Positions 1 through 9,391 of a stretch of DNA of 64,000 nucleotides are shown piece after piece. The stretch comes from Lachnospiraceae bacterium. Its GTDB lineage: Bacteria > Bacillota > Clostridia > Lachnospirales > Lachnospiraceae. The notes under the pieces were generated by a model, which ran no database searches, had not been told where the DNA came from, and saw only the letters and a list, made by a program, of their open reading frames with translations. How positions within the stretch are numbered: position 1 is the stretch's first letter; every line of letters starts with the position of its first letter. Where the stretch lies: assembly GCA_022845955.1 (NCBI GenBank), contig AP025576.1, forward strand, positions 4,898,001-4,962,000. Direction: 5' to 3'. The position numbers and the translations under genes were made by a program.

Positions 1-1001
1 CTATGCTCCTTAATATCAATACCATAATGTCTCCCTTGCATAAAATTAAAGGTTGTATTGTAGAATTTTTATTAACGCAATAACATTTTCCAGCCCATTC
101 CCCGCCGCTTTCCCATTCCCTCCTCTCCCTTCTTATCTTTCTTTCCTAGACCCTCTACCAAATTAACTACAGATCATTTTTAATATCCACCTTTTATTGC
201 AAGTTAATTTGCTGATTGAAGAAACAGTCCGCTTATAATTAACATACTTGCCTGGTCTTTTGGATTTACAACTACTATTAAAATTCAGGATTCCGGACAT
301 ACATCAAGTTATATCGCAACAGATATAACAAAAGACTGTGTTTCCCCTTTGAAAGAGAAGAACCGGTACATATGCTCTCATAATGTTAATCGAATATAAC
401 CAGAACAAATGATTCAGTAAGAGGATGATTTCTGAAACTTTATGGCGAAAGAATCACCTATAGTTAGCCGATTAAAATAATATAAGCCTATCAGATAACA
501 TCCTATTATGAACTATAGGATTAACAGAAACAGAAAAAGATTGCAATGTATCAGATATCATAACCTATATTCCCGATTAACACGCGGTAAAAATAATAAA
601 AAACTTTTACTGCATCATTTTTTTAGTAAGCCAAGCCAATACACCTCGCCAAATAAAAATAACTATATAATAAAATATAAAATACGTTTTATCAATAATA
701 TTTTTTTATTTGCAAAGCCTGGATTATAGTATGGGCAATCAAACCAATTCAATAAAATTCCAACAGCAATTAGTTTCACCCACGCCATATAACAAAACCT
801 TTACCAACTCCGGAGCCACCTCCCGTCAAAAAAACTCTCATTCACTCCCGTTTTCTCCTCTTCACTCTTACCAAGAATTTCCTTCCTATTTTTCATATGC
901 AAGTGTATAATTAATGTAGATTTCTTCGTAATAAACTAACTGTTCTCCAATAAACAAATATTCGTGTCCCCATTATCACGAGCCACTATGAGGTGTAATA
1001 T
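1..1001. other. AT-rich non-coding stretch
   Basis: About 1 kb without a convincing gene. It is clearly more AT-rich than the coding DNA that follows. The short open frames at 508-729 and 710-910 have no ribosome binding site and a composition typical of random AT-rich sequence. It presumably holds the promoter of the sensor kinase gene that starts at 1002, but I see no clear -35/-10 pair. Confidence 0.6.
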
Positions 1002-3413
1002 ATGTCTGCCGACAATCTTGTCAACCTGCTGAACGCTTTGACGGAAACAAGCATTTATGTCATTGAGGAAAACAGCCATAAGCTGTTGTATTTTAACCAG
1101 CGCTGCCGGGATACCGGGCGGGGAAAAGCCGTTCTTGGTGCAAAATGCCATGAAGTCTGGCCTGAGGTCTGCTCCAACTGCCCTCTGAAAGGAATGGGGA
1201 CGCAATCCTCCAATCATATTGTCTGTTATGATCCCCTGATGAAAACCACAGTGGATGTCACAGCCAACCGCATCATATGGGATGGATACATTCCGGCCGT
1301 TGTAATTACGGCAACTCCTCACCGGCTGAATTTCGAGGAGGAACAGGGCCTTCAGAAAATCGAAAAAATGTATGCACAAAGCCTTGTTACCGTTTTTGGG
1401 GAATGCATTATTGCCAATCTGACTTCTGATTATTATGTCAACTGTCAAAAGGATTCCATGTGGACAACTATTCCGGAGCAAGGCAATTTCGGAGAAGAAA
1501 ACAGAAAATATTCCAGATTGGTCATACATCCGGAGGATTTGGATACCTTCCATGAATATTTTTCCAGGGAAGGGATGCTGCGTATCTTCGGCCAGGGGAA
1601 AAAACAAATTTCCCAGAGACTGCGCCGCAGGAGCAATGACGGCAGCTATCATATGGTGGAATTCACTTCGGTAAGAATTGAGCAGCTGGGTAATGATGAA
1701 TGCTGGTGTGTGCTGGTATTTCGGGATATTCAGGATGAGTTTCTGCAGGAACAGCAGCGGAGCGTGGAGATCAGCCAGCTTGCCACAGCCGCCAAGATCG
1801 CTTACCAGATGCTGATTTCCGTGAATCTGACACAGAATACCTTCCACATGCTGGAATATGACCGTCAACCCATAAAAAATCCCGGAACCCAGGGCCGTTT
1901 CAATACGCTGATTGAAGAGGAGCTTTCCACTGTCCATCCTGATTATAAAGAAGAGTTCAAACGGAAATTTTCCCGGCAGTCGCTGATTGATGCTTTCACA
2001 AAGGGAGAACGGATTATAACTATGGAAGTCCCCCATATAGGGGAGGATGGCGTGTATCATTGGAATTTTTCACAGGTGGTCCGGGTCGTCAGCCCTTATA
2101 CGGAAGATCTGATTGAGATCACTTTGTCCCGGAATATCGATGAGGAACGGCGTCTGCAGGAAGAGACGCTGGAAAAGGAGAGGCGGGCCAAACTCATTTT
2201 AGAGGATGCTTTAGAGAAGGCAGAAAAGGCCAGCCAGGCAAAAAGTGATTTTCTTTCAAAAATGAGTCATGATATCCGTACCCCTATGAACGCCGTTATC
2301 GGAATGACCGAGCTGGCCCGGCTGCATATAACGGATGAGGAAAAGCTGAAGGATTACCTGCAGAAAATAGCCAGTTCAGGAACGCATCTCCTTAACCTGA
2401 TTAATGAGGTTCTGGATGTAAGCAAGATTGAAAGCGGTACGGTTGAACTGGATGATACGGAATTTGATCTGCGCCGCCTGATTGACGATGTTGCGGAGAT
2501 GATCCGCATTCCTGTAGAAAACAGGCAGCAGCAGCTTTCCCTGAACATAGATGAGAAGCTCCATACACAGGTTTCCGGGGATGAACAGCGCCTGAAGCAG
2601 ATTCTGGTTAATGTTCTGGATAATGCTTCCAAATATACGGAAAAGGGAGGAAAACTTTCTCTGGCACTGGAAGAGGTAAAAAAGAACGAAAGGCATGTGG
2701 GTACCTATCGTTTTGTAGTGGAGGATACCGGCATTGGGATGAAACCGGAATATCTCGCTCATATTTTTGAGCCGTTCAGCCGTGCTGCCGACAGTCGAAC
2801 CAGTAAGATTACGGGTACGGGACTGGGAATGACCATTGTTAAAAATCTGGTATCCATAATGAATGGAGATCTGCAGGTGGAAAGTGAATATGGCCGGGGA
2901 TCCCGTTTTATCATAACCCTTTGTTTCACCAAGTGCGGTACTCCTGCTTCCCTCCCACAGGAAAAAAGTCCTTTGGAGGAATCCTTTCCCATGTTGCGGG
3001 CCTTGCTTGCAGAGGACAATGAACTCAACCGGCAGATAGCCACAGAGATGCTGGAATTGCTGCATGTTAAGGTGGAGAGCGTAGAAAATGGAAAAGAAGC
3101 GGTGGAGGCGGTTTTCTCCCATCCCCCTTTTTATTACGATATCATTTTTATGGATATCCAGATGCCTGTAATGAACGGTTACGATGCCACCAGGGAAATC
3201 AGGACTTCCGGGATGAAGCGGATAGATGAGCTGCCTATTATAGCCATGACGGCCGATGCCTTTGCAGAGGATATCAAGCAGGCAGGACTTGCAGGTATGA
3301 ACGGCCATCTGGCGAAACCGATCTCCATTGACCGTCTGAAAGAGACTCTATCCAATTGCCTCGCCTGGAAATACCGTAACCAGGGCAAAGAGACTTCCTG
3401 CCGGGAGTCATAG
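1002..3413 (+). CDS. Hybrid sensor histidine kinase/response regulator with PAS-type input
   Basis: An 803-residue signalling kinase. Residues about 1-110 form a PAS-like input module with a cysteine cluster (C35, C49, C57, C60, C75; a CxxCP pattern at 57-61). Further PAS-like modules fill about 115-375, followed by a coiled linker. The HisKA box SKMSHDIRTPMN carries phosphoacceptor H423. The HATPase domain has its N box (LDNASKY) and G boxes (DTGIGM, GTGLGM). A C-terminal receiver (about 665-790) has the acidic pair AEDNE, phospho-aspartate D718 in FMDIQMPVMNG and a conserved lysine in LAKPIS. No transmembrane segment is apparent, so it is probably cytoplasmic. GAGGTG lies at good spacing before the ATG. 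No output partner is adjacent, and the ligand is unknown. Confidence 0.93.
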   Translation: MSADNLVNLLNALTETSIYVIEENSHKLLYFNQRCRDTGRGKAVLGAKCHEVWPEVCSNCPLKGMGTQSSNHIVCYDPLMKTTVDVTANRIIWDGYIPAVVITATPHRLNFEEEQGLQKIEKMYAQSLVTVFGECIIANLTSDYYVNCQKDSMWTTIPEQGNFGEENRKYSRLVIHPEDLDTFHEYFSREGMLRIFGQGKKQISQRLRRRSNDGSYHMVEFTSVRIEQLGNDECWCVLVFRDIQDEFLQEQQRSVEISQLATAAKIAYQMLISVNLTQNTFHMLEYDRQPIKNPGTQGRFNTLIEEELSTVHPDYKEEFKRKFSRQSLIDAFTKGERIITMEVPHIGEDGVYHWNFSQVVRVVSPYTEDLIEITLSRNIDEERRLQEETLEKERRAKLILEDALEKAEKASQAKSDFLSKMSHDIRTPMNAVIGMTELARLHITDEEKLKDYLQKIASSGTHLLNLINEVLDVSKIESGTVELDDTEFDLRRLIDDVAEMIRIPVENRQQQLSLNIDEKLHTQVSGDEQRLKQILVNVLDNASKYTEKGGKLSLALEEVKKNERHVGTYRFVVEDTGIGMKPEYLAHIFEPFSRAADSRTSKITGTGLGMTIVKNLVSIMNGDLQVESEYGRGSRFIITLCFTKCGTPASLPQEKSPLEESFPMLRALLAEDNELNRQIATEMLELLHVKVESVENGKEAVEAVFSHPPFYYDIIFMDIQMPVMNGYDATREIRTSGMKRIDELPIIAMTADAFAEDIKQAGLAGMNGHLAKPISIDRLKETLSNCLAWKYRNQGKETSCRES

Positions 3414-3554
3414 CCATACGGAAATTTTGAAATGACGCCTGAACAAAAGAGGAAGGCGACGCATTATGCTTGTTCATCTTCCTCCTTTCCTGCCCTTTGG
3501 AGACGGCTATTTTGTTATCCGCTCTCTGTCTTGCGATCGTATGGATGAATATTA

Positions 3555-4133
3555 CTAATATCCCATCGCTCCCTTCACAAGATTCATTTTCTCCGCCGAA
3601 GTGAGCATTTCCAATAATGCAAATGCAACAAAAGGCGCTGTCTGGGGACAATAGGAAGTAATAAGATTGCCGTCTTTTACCACAGGTTCATTTACTACAT
3701 CCACCCCGAATTGTTCCAGTTCTTTCTGCTTGTACCCGCCCTTCAGATGGTACGTGGTCGCCCTCCTGCCCTTCAATACCCCGCTTTTTGCCAATGCAAA
3801 GGCCGCAACACATACCGTAGCTATAGGCATTCTCATGGAATGGAAGCTTTGAATCAAGGCGCTAGTCTTTTCGTGATAAGCCTCTTCATAGAATCCGTAC
3901 TCCTCAAATCCGCCGGGTATTGCCAGCGCATCATAATCTTTGGAGCATACCTCATCAATCAGAATATCCATGGTAACAGGCACCCCGAATGTACTGGTAA
4001 CTACCTTCCGGAATCCACAGGTTTCCACACGGATATCACACTGGTAATCATCCCTTGCCCATCCGAAAACATCAATAAATACACTGAATTCCATTGTTTC
4101 AAAAGCTTTTGGGCACAACAGCAAAACCTTCAT
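3555..4133 (-). CDS. DJ-1/PfpI family protein
   Basis: A 192-residue single-domain protein of the DJ-1/ThiJ/PfpI (class I glutamine amidotransferase-like) superfamily. The family includes glyoxalase III/deglycase-type and stress proteins. The pattern ALAIPGGFEEYG near residue 70-80 and the nucleophile elbow ATVCVAAFALAKSG with candidate catalytic Cys108 are visible, and the YH of ATTYH (about 128-129) follows it, as in DJ-1 relatives. Length is normal for the family and no signal peptide is present. It is a monocistronic gene facing the sensor kinase gene. The exact substrate cannot be told from sequence. Confidence 0.85.
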   Translation of the reverse strand: MKVLLLCPKAFETMEFSVFIDVFGWARDDYQCDIRVETCGFRKVVTSTFGVPVTMDILIDEVCSKDYDALAIPGGFEEYGFYEEAYHEKTSALIQSFHSMRMPIATVCVAAFALAKSGVLKGRRATTYHLKGGYKQKELEQFGVDVVNEPVVKDGNLITSYCPQTAPFVAFALLEMLTSAEKMNLVKGAMGY

Positions 4134-4222
4134 CTATAATATTCCCTGCCTCTCCTGCCTTTTCCCGGGAAAAGGCACATCCTCTCAGATATCTCTTTAC
4201 ATTTCCTTCTCTGTTAACCGCC

Positions 4223-5080
4223 TTACTTAAATTCGTTCTCATGCTTTTTGAAGAATTCATAATATGCCCGGACATTCCCCAGCTGGGTCCAGCGTTTTAC
4301 ATCCACCGGTTCCTCATCCAGGTCATATATTTTTGCATTTTTTATGGATAACAGAAATGGGGAATGGGTCGCAATTAGAAACTGGCATCCGAAAAACCGC
4401 GCCGAATCCCCGAGAAACCGCACCAGTTCCTGCTGCCGTTCAGGAGACAGGCTGTTTTCCGGTTCATCCAGCAGATATAGGCCATTTTCTTTTATTTTTT
4501 CTGAAAAATAGAGGAATGCGCTTTCCCCATTGGAATGCTCCCTCACATTGCCCATCAAATATTTCCGTACATAGCGGGACTGCGTCTTGCTCCGGGCCAT
4601 GTTGACTTTTTTCAGCTGTTCGTAATCTGCCAGGGAATTCATCCGAAAATCAGAATATTTCGTCTCCAGATAATCTTCAAAAAGATCTTCCCTTTTCTTA
4701 TCAATTCCGTCATTGATGTTACGCAGGTTCAGAATGAAATCAAAGACATCATCACTGGTAATAATCCGGCTTTCAGCAGTAACTGTTTGTTCCAGCTCAT
4801 AGGAACACATCCGTGTGTAATCCTCAAAAAAATTCGTCCGGTTGTACCGGGTATCTCTGTCCAGCTTCAGCTTTTCCGCAATCACATTCAGCACGGTTGT
4901 TTTTCCTGATCCATTTCCTCCATACAGAATGGTCACCGGCTCAAAATCCAGCATAACCAGCCGGTGTTTTGAAATGGTTTGAAAAGGATAATAGGTATCA
5001 TAACAGGTTCTCTGCTGAGACATCAGAAAATCATATTCTGCCTCCACATGGGGAAAGGAAAATTGTGATAAATAAATCAT
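4223..5080 (-). CDS. AAA/ABC-type ATP-binding protein
   Basis: A 285-residue soluble ATPase of the SMC/ABC-like AAA group. Walker A is GGNGSGKTT (54-62). An ABC-signature-like HSNGES lies at 182-187. Walker B is LYLLDEPENSLSP (D205, E206), followed by the H-loop ATHSPFLL with H239. There is no transmembrane segment and no TOPRIM, HNH or other nuclease domain, so it is a stand-alone ATPase rather than a full OLD or RloC protein. No partner gene sits beside it in the same operon. Homologues are often annotated simply as AAA family ATPase. Its cellular role is unknown. Confidence 0.85.
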   Translation of the reverse strand: MIYLSQFSFPHVEAEYDFLMSQQRTCYDTYYPFQTISKHRLVMLDFEPVTILYGGNGSGKTTVLNVIAEKLKLDRDTRYNRTNFFEDYTRMCSYELEQTVTAESRIITSDDVFDFILNLRNINDGIDKKREDLFEDYLETKYSDFRMNSLADYEQLKKVNMARSKTQSRYVRKYLMGNVREHSNGESAFLYFSEKIKENGLYLLDEPENSLSPERQQELVRFLGDSARFFGCQFLIATHSPFLLSIKNAKIYDLDEEPVDVKRWTQLGNVRAYYEFFKKHENEFK

Positions 5081-5173
5081 AAGTATTGGCTCCCCCTATT
5101 TACAATTTCTGTATGCTATCTTACAACAGTTGGAAGGGTTTCACAATCGTCCGTTTTAACAGGAAGCCAAATT

Positions 5174-5425
5174 TTATACTATTTTATGGATAGCCTCAAC
5201 AGACAGCCCATATTTTACCGCTAATTCTTCCGCCGAACACCCTTCTCTGTATTTTGAACGGATTTCTTCATTCCGCTGTTTATAATAGGTCCGTGCACCG
5301 GAAACCTCTCCCCAGGGCTTTTTGGTATCCGCACTGGGGACATAGAGAACACCGCCTGAAATGTACTGCTGCAGCTCCTGCAATAATTTATCCGGCAGAA
5401 TATCCTGTGCATTTTTATATTTCAT
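5174..5425 (-). CDS. CD3324 family small HTH-like protein
   Basis: An 83-residue protein beginning MKYKNAQDILPDKLL. It contains a GVLYVPSA segment and a C-terminal helix-turn-helix-like stretch (SAEELAVKYGLSVEAIHKIV, about 64-83). This matches the small CD3324 family of Clostridia, related to Mor/C-type HTH proteins. Its function is not established, though DNA binding is likely from the HTH. Its start overlaps the stop of the upstream gene by 11 nt, so the two are probably translationally coupled. Confidence 0.75.
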   Translation of the reverse strand: MKYKNAQDILPDKLLQELQQYISGGVLYVPSADTKKPWGEVSGARTYYKQRNEEIRSKYREGCSAEELAVKYGLSVEAIHKIV

Positions 5426-6440
5426 TTATAAATTCCTCATAGCTGTGATATTCCCGTATCCTGCCGCCGCCTTCGGTAATGATTCTTCTCATCTCCTGCT
5501 CCAGACGATTTGCGTTTTCCGAAAATAGCTGCAGCCGGGAAGCGTCAAAATCACGCATAAGCTCCATTTTAGGGAGCCCGAAATCTTCACAGACGCGGTT
5601 CAGTTCCTCCTGAAGCATAATCCCCCACATATAGGCTTTAGTGCTGTCCCCCGCTTTACAGTAACAGCGGATTCTGAGCCAGGTATAAGAAAGTTCGCAG
5701 TACCAGTCCGCCAGATCCTGAAAATTCTTTTCCTTCGGAATGCATGTGGACGGCCTTTCTAAAAAAGTCTGTACAAGGCAAATCAATTCATAACATTGCT
5801 TTTTCTGGTTTGCTTCGTCTTTTTCCTGTATCACTTCAAGATATCTCCGGGCAAACTGCTCCGGTACCCGTTCCATTTGGGAAAGCTCCTCCAGCTGTTC
5901 TGCCTGTGCCTTCTTAAAATAACGGCAATTGGAAAAAGCTACAGCCCTGGCGGTATAGTCCAGCACATAACCGGCTCCCAGCTTCACATCGCTGCCGCCG
6001 GCAAACAGCATATTCAGATAAATCTGCTTCGCCTGTTCCAGTGCCTGCAGGGCATTGGCACGCATAATAACCGGATTGGATAGATTCTCCGCCTGACGTC
6101 TCCGTAACGCTTCGAACCGTTCCCTGTCCTCCGGTGTCCTGGCATACAGGATCCCGGCATCCGCCAGGCAGGTGATATTATATTCATTTAACTCGGCAAA
6201 TTGTTCCATCCGTTCCCATTCAATCCCCCAGATATCCATTCCCACACCATCATAAATAAAAGTGCGGGCAAACCGGCGGCCTCTGTCCGTTATGGGGATA
6301 AAATAACTCATAGACGGCCTCTCCTCATCCGGCTCCAAAAGCAGTGTACTGTGGGAAACCACCAAAGCGATATCATCCCGGTATTTTTCTTTTACCGCCT
6401 TCAATACCCATTCCGTTACTGATTCATTCTTTTTTTCCAT
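5415..6440 (-). CDS. Hypothetical protein, possibly nucleotidyltransferase-fold
   Basis: A 341-residue soluble protein that I do not firmly recognise. I chose the ATG at 6440 because AAAGGAG precedes it at good spacing; the open frame extends further upstream but without a ribosome binding site. The N-terminal 100 residues (VTEWVLKAVKEKY, then YFIPITDRGRRFARTFIYDGVGMDIWGIEWER) resemble a degenerate nucleotidyltransferase core. The rest is helical, as in proteins that join a nucleotidyltransferase to a helical bundle. The classical GS-x(n)-DxD signature is not clear. It overlaps the CD3324-type gene downstream by 11 nt. The assignment to any enzyme class is tentative. Confidence 0.6.
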   Translation of the reverse strand: MEKKNESVTEWVLKAVKEKYRDDIALVVSHSTLLLEPDEERPSMSYFIPITDRGRRFARTFIYDGVGMDIWGIEWERMEQFAELNEYNITCLADAGILYARTPEDRERFEALRRRQAENLSNPVIMRANALQALEQAKQIYLNMLFAGGSDVKLGAGYVLDYTARAVAFSNCRYFKKAQAEQLEELSQMERVPEQFARRYLEVIQEKDEANQKKQCYELICLVQTFLERPSTCIPKEKNFQDLADWYCELSYTWLRIRCYCKAGDSTKAYMWGIMLQEELNRVCEDFGLPKMELMRDFDASRLQLFSENANRLEQEMRRIITEGGGRIREYHSYEEFINEI

Positions 6441-6612
6441 TCTGTTCTTCTCCTTTTTCGTTTCGGTTAACCTTGTGTTCATTATAGCAACGGAGGATAT
6501 GCAGGGAAAAGGGAGGAAATGTTTTATACTGTTTTTTCCAAATACTTCGTATCCGTATGCCTGTTTCCCCTTCGCATTCTTACGGTCTGTGCAGTAAATG
6601 CACAGAATTGTC

Positions 6613-7236
6613 TTAACGGTTGCTATCTCCTCCATAAATATCATAAAAGGAGATCTCTTCGATTGACTTTGTTTCTTTCAGGCCCGGTTCTTCCTTCGGA
6701 TAGCCGACCGGCAGTAAAAACAGGCAGGCGATGTCGGAAGGCAGCGCTAGAATACTTCCCGCCTTCTTGATGTCCAGCCAGCCTACGAAGCAGGCTGACA
6801 AACCATGGGAAACAGCTGTGAGGAACATATGTTCCGCAGGTATCAGCGGGACAGCGTTTGCAAATAACATAGCGGCTTCCTTCCATTCCGGGTAATCCGT
6901 GATATAATCCAGCAAAGAATCTCCCCATCGCAAACGATCTACAGCCAATCCGAAATCATCCGGCGCAAGCTCCCTGAAATTCACAGGAAGCCTTGCACAG
7001 CAGGCAATGACAACAGGGGCGGATGCTATCCACATTTGTCCGCCTGCCGCTTCCGCCAACTCTGTTTTCACTCTTTTATCCCTTACAATTCCAAATATAT
7101 GATTCTGTCCGTTTCCCCCCGAGGGAGCGGCCTGCGCCATTTGCAGCATTTCCTGAATAACATCGTCCGGGACTGGAATGTCCTCCTGAAATGATCGCAC
7201 CGATCGTCTGCTTAAAATTGCTGTTTTAAGATCCAT
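6613..7236 (-). CDS. Nitroreductase family protein (FMN-dependent)
   Basis: A 207-residue protein of the nitroreductase superfamily, flavoenzymes that use NAD(P)H to reduce nitro compounds, quinones or related acceptors. The N-terminal AILSRRSVRSFQEDIPV carries the conserved RRSVR FMN-phosphate contact. It is followed by MLQMAQAAPSGGNGQNHIFGIV, the usual second FMN-binding region, and the C-terminal LFLLPVGYPKEEP is typical. Length is normal and there is no signal peptide. It is preceded by GGAAGG and transcribed alone, away from the 220-residue membrane protein gene. Physiological substrate unknown. Confidence 0.88.
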   Translation of the reverse strand: MDLKTAILSRRSVRSFQEDIPVPDDVIQEMLQMAQAAPSGGNGQNHIFGIVRDKRVKTELAEAAGGQMWIASAPVVIACCARLPVNFRELAPDDFGLAVDRLRWGDSLLDYITDYPEWKEAAMLFANAVPLIPAEHMFLTAVSHGLSACFVGWLDIKKAGSILALPSDIACLFLLPVGYPKEEPGLKETKSIEEISFYDIYGGDSNR

Positions 7237-7303
7237 AATCCTTCCTTTCCATATGTTTTCATCTCATGAATTATCTTCTTTTAATAGGGAATATGATAAT
7301 ATC

Positions 7304-7332
7304 TTGACAATAATCGTAATCACAGGTAAAGT
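7304..7332 (+). promoter_or_regulatory. Probable sigma-A promoter for the 7404 gene
   Basis: A perfect TTGACA (7304-7309) is followed after 17 nt by TAAAGT (7327-7332), a four-of-six match to the -10 consensus. It lies about 70 nt before the start of the membrane-anchored protein gene, in the right orientation. Confidence 0.5.
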
Positions 7333-7403
7333 CAATATAAATATCTATTGTACCGTACAGGCCATATCAGCCTGTACAACAAGCTATCATCCAGGGGGAC
7401 GGA

Positions 7404-8066
7404 ATGAAAAAATCAACAGCGGTAATTATTGTAGTAATGGGATTGATCCTGGCAGCAGCAGGTCTTTTGTTTTCAACAAGACGTGCATCGTCCAACCAAC
7501 AGAAGAGAGAAGAAATTGCTTCTATTTTTGAGGTGTATCAGCAATATGGATTGACCTATAATAAAAAAGATGACAGGCTGTATTACAACAACGAACTTGT
7601 CCGTTATTTTGAGGATATCGTTAACGAAGATAACTATAAAGAATGGCCTCATAAGGATGGAAACGTCGATGTTTATGCGGTACGTAATGAATCGGGTAAG
7701 CTCGTCGGTGTGGAGCCATTCGACCAGCAGGCTTTTGCGGACAGAACCCCTTTGATGAAGGATTCCATATACGAACTGCAGATTACACAGAGTATATCAA
7801 ATAGTGTTGACGGCTACACAAAGGATATAGAAGAACAGGTAAAAAACAGCATCGAATCCGCATATGAAATCTATCAGCCGTATGGCTTAACCTATGACAG
7901 GGACAGCGACCGTCTATATTATGAAGGCGAACTCGTAGGGTACTTTGAAGATAAAGAATTGGCCCATACGTTTGGCCCGTTTGACGATAGTGAAATTATA
8001 ATTTATGCGCTCAGAGATAAGCAGGGAAAACTGGAAGGGCTGGACGTGGAAGGTGATGTGAATTAA
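7404..8066 (+). CDS. Membrane-anchored protein with duplicated BlaR1-tail-like domain
   Basis: A 220-residue protein with one N-terminal signal anchor (about residues 5-25), after which the remainder is predicted outside the cell. The outer part contains two copies of one module: YQQYGLTYNKKDDRLYYNNE with LVRYFED (about 45-72), and YQPYGLTYDRDSDRLYYEGE with LVGYFED (about 157-185). Each is followed by a VxVYAVR or IIIYALR strand. From memory, similar modules occur at the C-terminus of M56/BlaR1-type metallopeptidases in Clostridia, where they may act as an extracellular sensor. Here no protease or repressor is adjacent. A ribosome binding site (GGGGGAC) precedes the ATG. Confidence 0.7.
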   Translation: MKKSTAVIIVVMGLILAAAGLLFSTRRASSNQQKREEIASIFEVYQQYGLTYNKKDDRLYYNNELVRYFEDIVNEDNYKEWPHKDGNVDVYAVRNESGKLVGVEPFDQQAFADRTPLMKDSIYELQITQSISNSVDGYTKDIEEQVKNSIESAYEIYQPYGLTYDRDSDRLYYEGELVGYFEDKELAHTFGPFDDSEIIIYALRDKQGKLEGLDVEGDVN

Positions 8067-8171
8067 TAAGCTTCTTCCACTTCACGCCATTGGATAACCG
8101 TACTTTTTCCTGTTAACAGGGCAAACTTCTAATTAGATCCGTGAAACACACCATGGTTTAGTTCATCAATA

Positions 8172-8792
8172 TTAATTCCCATGGCCTTCCTCCCTGCCAT
8201 ACATGTATTTTATATCTTCTTCAGTAAATTGCTCCCCGCATCTTCTGACTTCTCCCAGAACCCTTGTAATCCCATTCTCTGATAAATACCAATTACTTAT
8301 GCTGATATTATATGCAAGATAGGGAACCACAAAAAATGTTACATCCGGGAAATAAGTCTGATAAAACATCAGACATCTTCTTGAATGAAATGATTTACAC
8401 AGCAATAATGCTTTTTTAATCTCCAATCCGGCATCCTCAGCCAGTTTTCTGGCATAGACTGCATTCTCTCTTGTAAATCTTGATTTGTCTTCCCCCAGAA
8501 TGACCTCTGAAGGAACTCCGTTTCTTAGTAATACATCCGTATAAAAATCACATTCTGTCAGATATTCTTTCTTATAAATATCTTTCTTGGTTCTCGGACC
8601 CTGAAATTTTTCCAGTCCGGCTCCGATACCTCCGCCCACTAAGATACGGGGAGCGTACTTTTCTTTCCATAACTGGGCGGCCATTTCTGCCGGCTCCGGG
8701 AAACCTCCTCCTGCCAGCATAATAGCGTCTGCTTTTTCCGGAACATTTTCTACAAAAATAAATCTGCTTATATCTTCTATAACTGGATTCAT
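8172..8792 (-). CDS. YdcF/ElyC-like DUF218 protein
   Basis: A 206-residue protein of the YdcF/SanA/ElyC (DUF218) family, implicated in envelope-related processes in other bacteria. The core shows ADAIMLAGGGF, the strand-turn PRILVGGG, and RFTRENAVYARKLAEDAG followed by ALLLCKSFHSRRCLMFY, the usual family order. Unlike SanA/ElyC it has no transmembrane segment and should be cytoplasmic, as E. coli YdcF is. I chose the ATG at 8792 because AAAGGTGG precedes it, whereas the longer frame from 8831 has no such site. It probably forms an operon with the GNAT gene 53 nt upstream. Confidence 0.8.
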   Translation of the reverse strand: MNPVIEDISRFIFVENVPEKADAIMLAGGGFPEPAEMAAQLWKEKYAPRILVGGGIGAGLEKFQGPRTKKDIYKKEYLTECDFYTDVLLRNGVPSEVILGEDKSRFTRENAVYARKLAEDAGLEIKKALLLCKSFHSRRCLMFYQTYFPDVTFFVVPYLAYNISISNWYLSENGITRVLGEVRRCGEQFTEEDIKYMYGREEGHGN

Positions 8793-8845
8793 ATCAACCA
8801 CCTTTCCCTCACATCTGCCGGTCAACACCATGCTTTTCTTTCACA

Positions 8846-9391
8846 CTACAGATACTTACGATCTCGATCTACAGATAAAGAATAAGTCAATTCTCCCGCC
8901 TGCTCATGTGTCTTTGGATAAATTCTTATTCCGTCATCTTTTTCTAATTGTAACCCAAGCTTCTGCATTAATTTATAAGAATTTTTATTCCGGTAATCAC
9001 ATGAGGCTTTTAATTGAATGAGTCCTAATTCTTTTATAGAAAACTCTTTAACCGCTTTCGCTGCTTCCAGTGCATATCCTTTTTTCCAATAATGCTTATC
9101 TAAAATCCAGCCAAGTTCACCTTCTGTCCTGTCATCATTCACCGCAACAGATAAGGCCCCTATAAGCTTCCCTGCAAGAGTAACCGCAAATTCATAACTA
9201 TCCGGTCTCTCTTTTTTCCATTCACCGCTCACCCATTCTAAAAATCGTTCCGTTTCTTCCTTCGTATCATTGGGCAGATAGAGCATAAATTCTGTATTCT
9301 CTTTGTCCGAAGCATAAGCATGGACGGCATCTGCATCATTGGGGGTGAAAGGCCGGAGAATAAGTCTTTCTGTTTTAATTTCATAGTACAT
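8846..9391 (-). CDS. GNAT N-acetyltransferase, RimJ/RimL-like
   Basis: A 181-residue acetyl-CoA-dependent acetyltransferase starting MYYEIKTERLILRPF, the signature opening of the RimJ/RimL/ribosomal-protein-type subfamily. GELGWILDKHYWKKGYALEAAKAV is the acetyl-CoA-binding motif A region, and the QLKASCDYRNKNSYKLMQKLGL motif B follows. The ATG at 9391 is preceded by GCGGAGG, which outweighs the longer frame. Acceptor unknown. It lies 53 nt upstream of the YdcF-type gene on the same strand. Confidence 0.87.
   Translation of the reverse strand: MYYEIKTERLILRPFTPNDADAVHAYASDKENTEFMLYLPNDTKEETERFLEWVSGEWKKERPDSYEFAVTLAGKLIGALSVAVNDDRTEGELGWILDKHYWKKGYALEAAKAVKEFSIKELGLIQLKASCDYRNKNSYKLMQKLGLQLEKDDGIRIYPKTHEQAGELTYSLSVDRDRKYL

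Noticed and set aside
508..910. Two small plus-strand open frames
   Set aside because: AT-rich, no ribosome binding site and no recognisable domain; they look like chance frames.
936..2060. Long open frame antisense to the hybrid kinase
   Set aside because: It is the shadow of a strongly recognisable kinase gene; its protein shows no domain.
4223..5080. AAA ATPase as part of a phage-defence system
   Set aside because: No nuclease domain or defence partner gene lies next to it.
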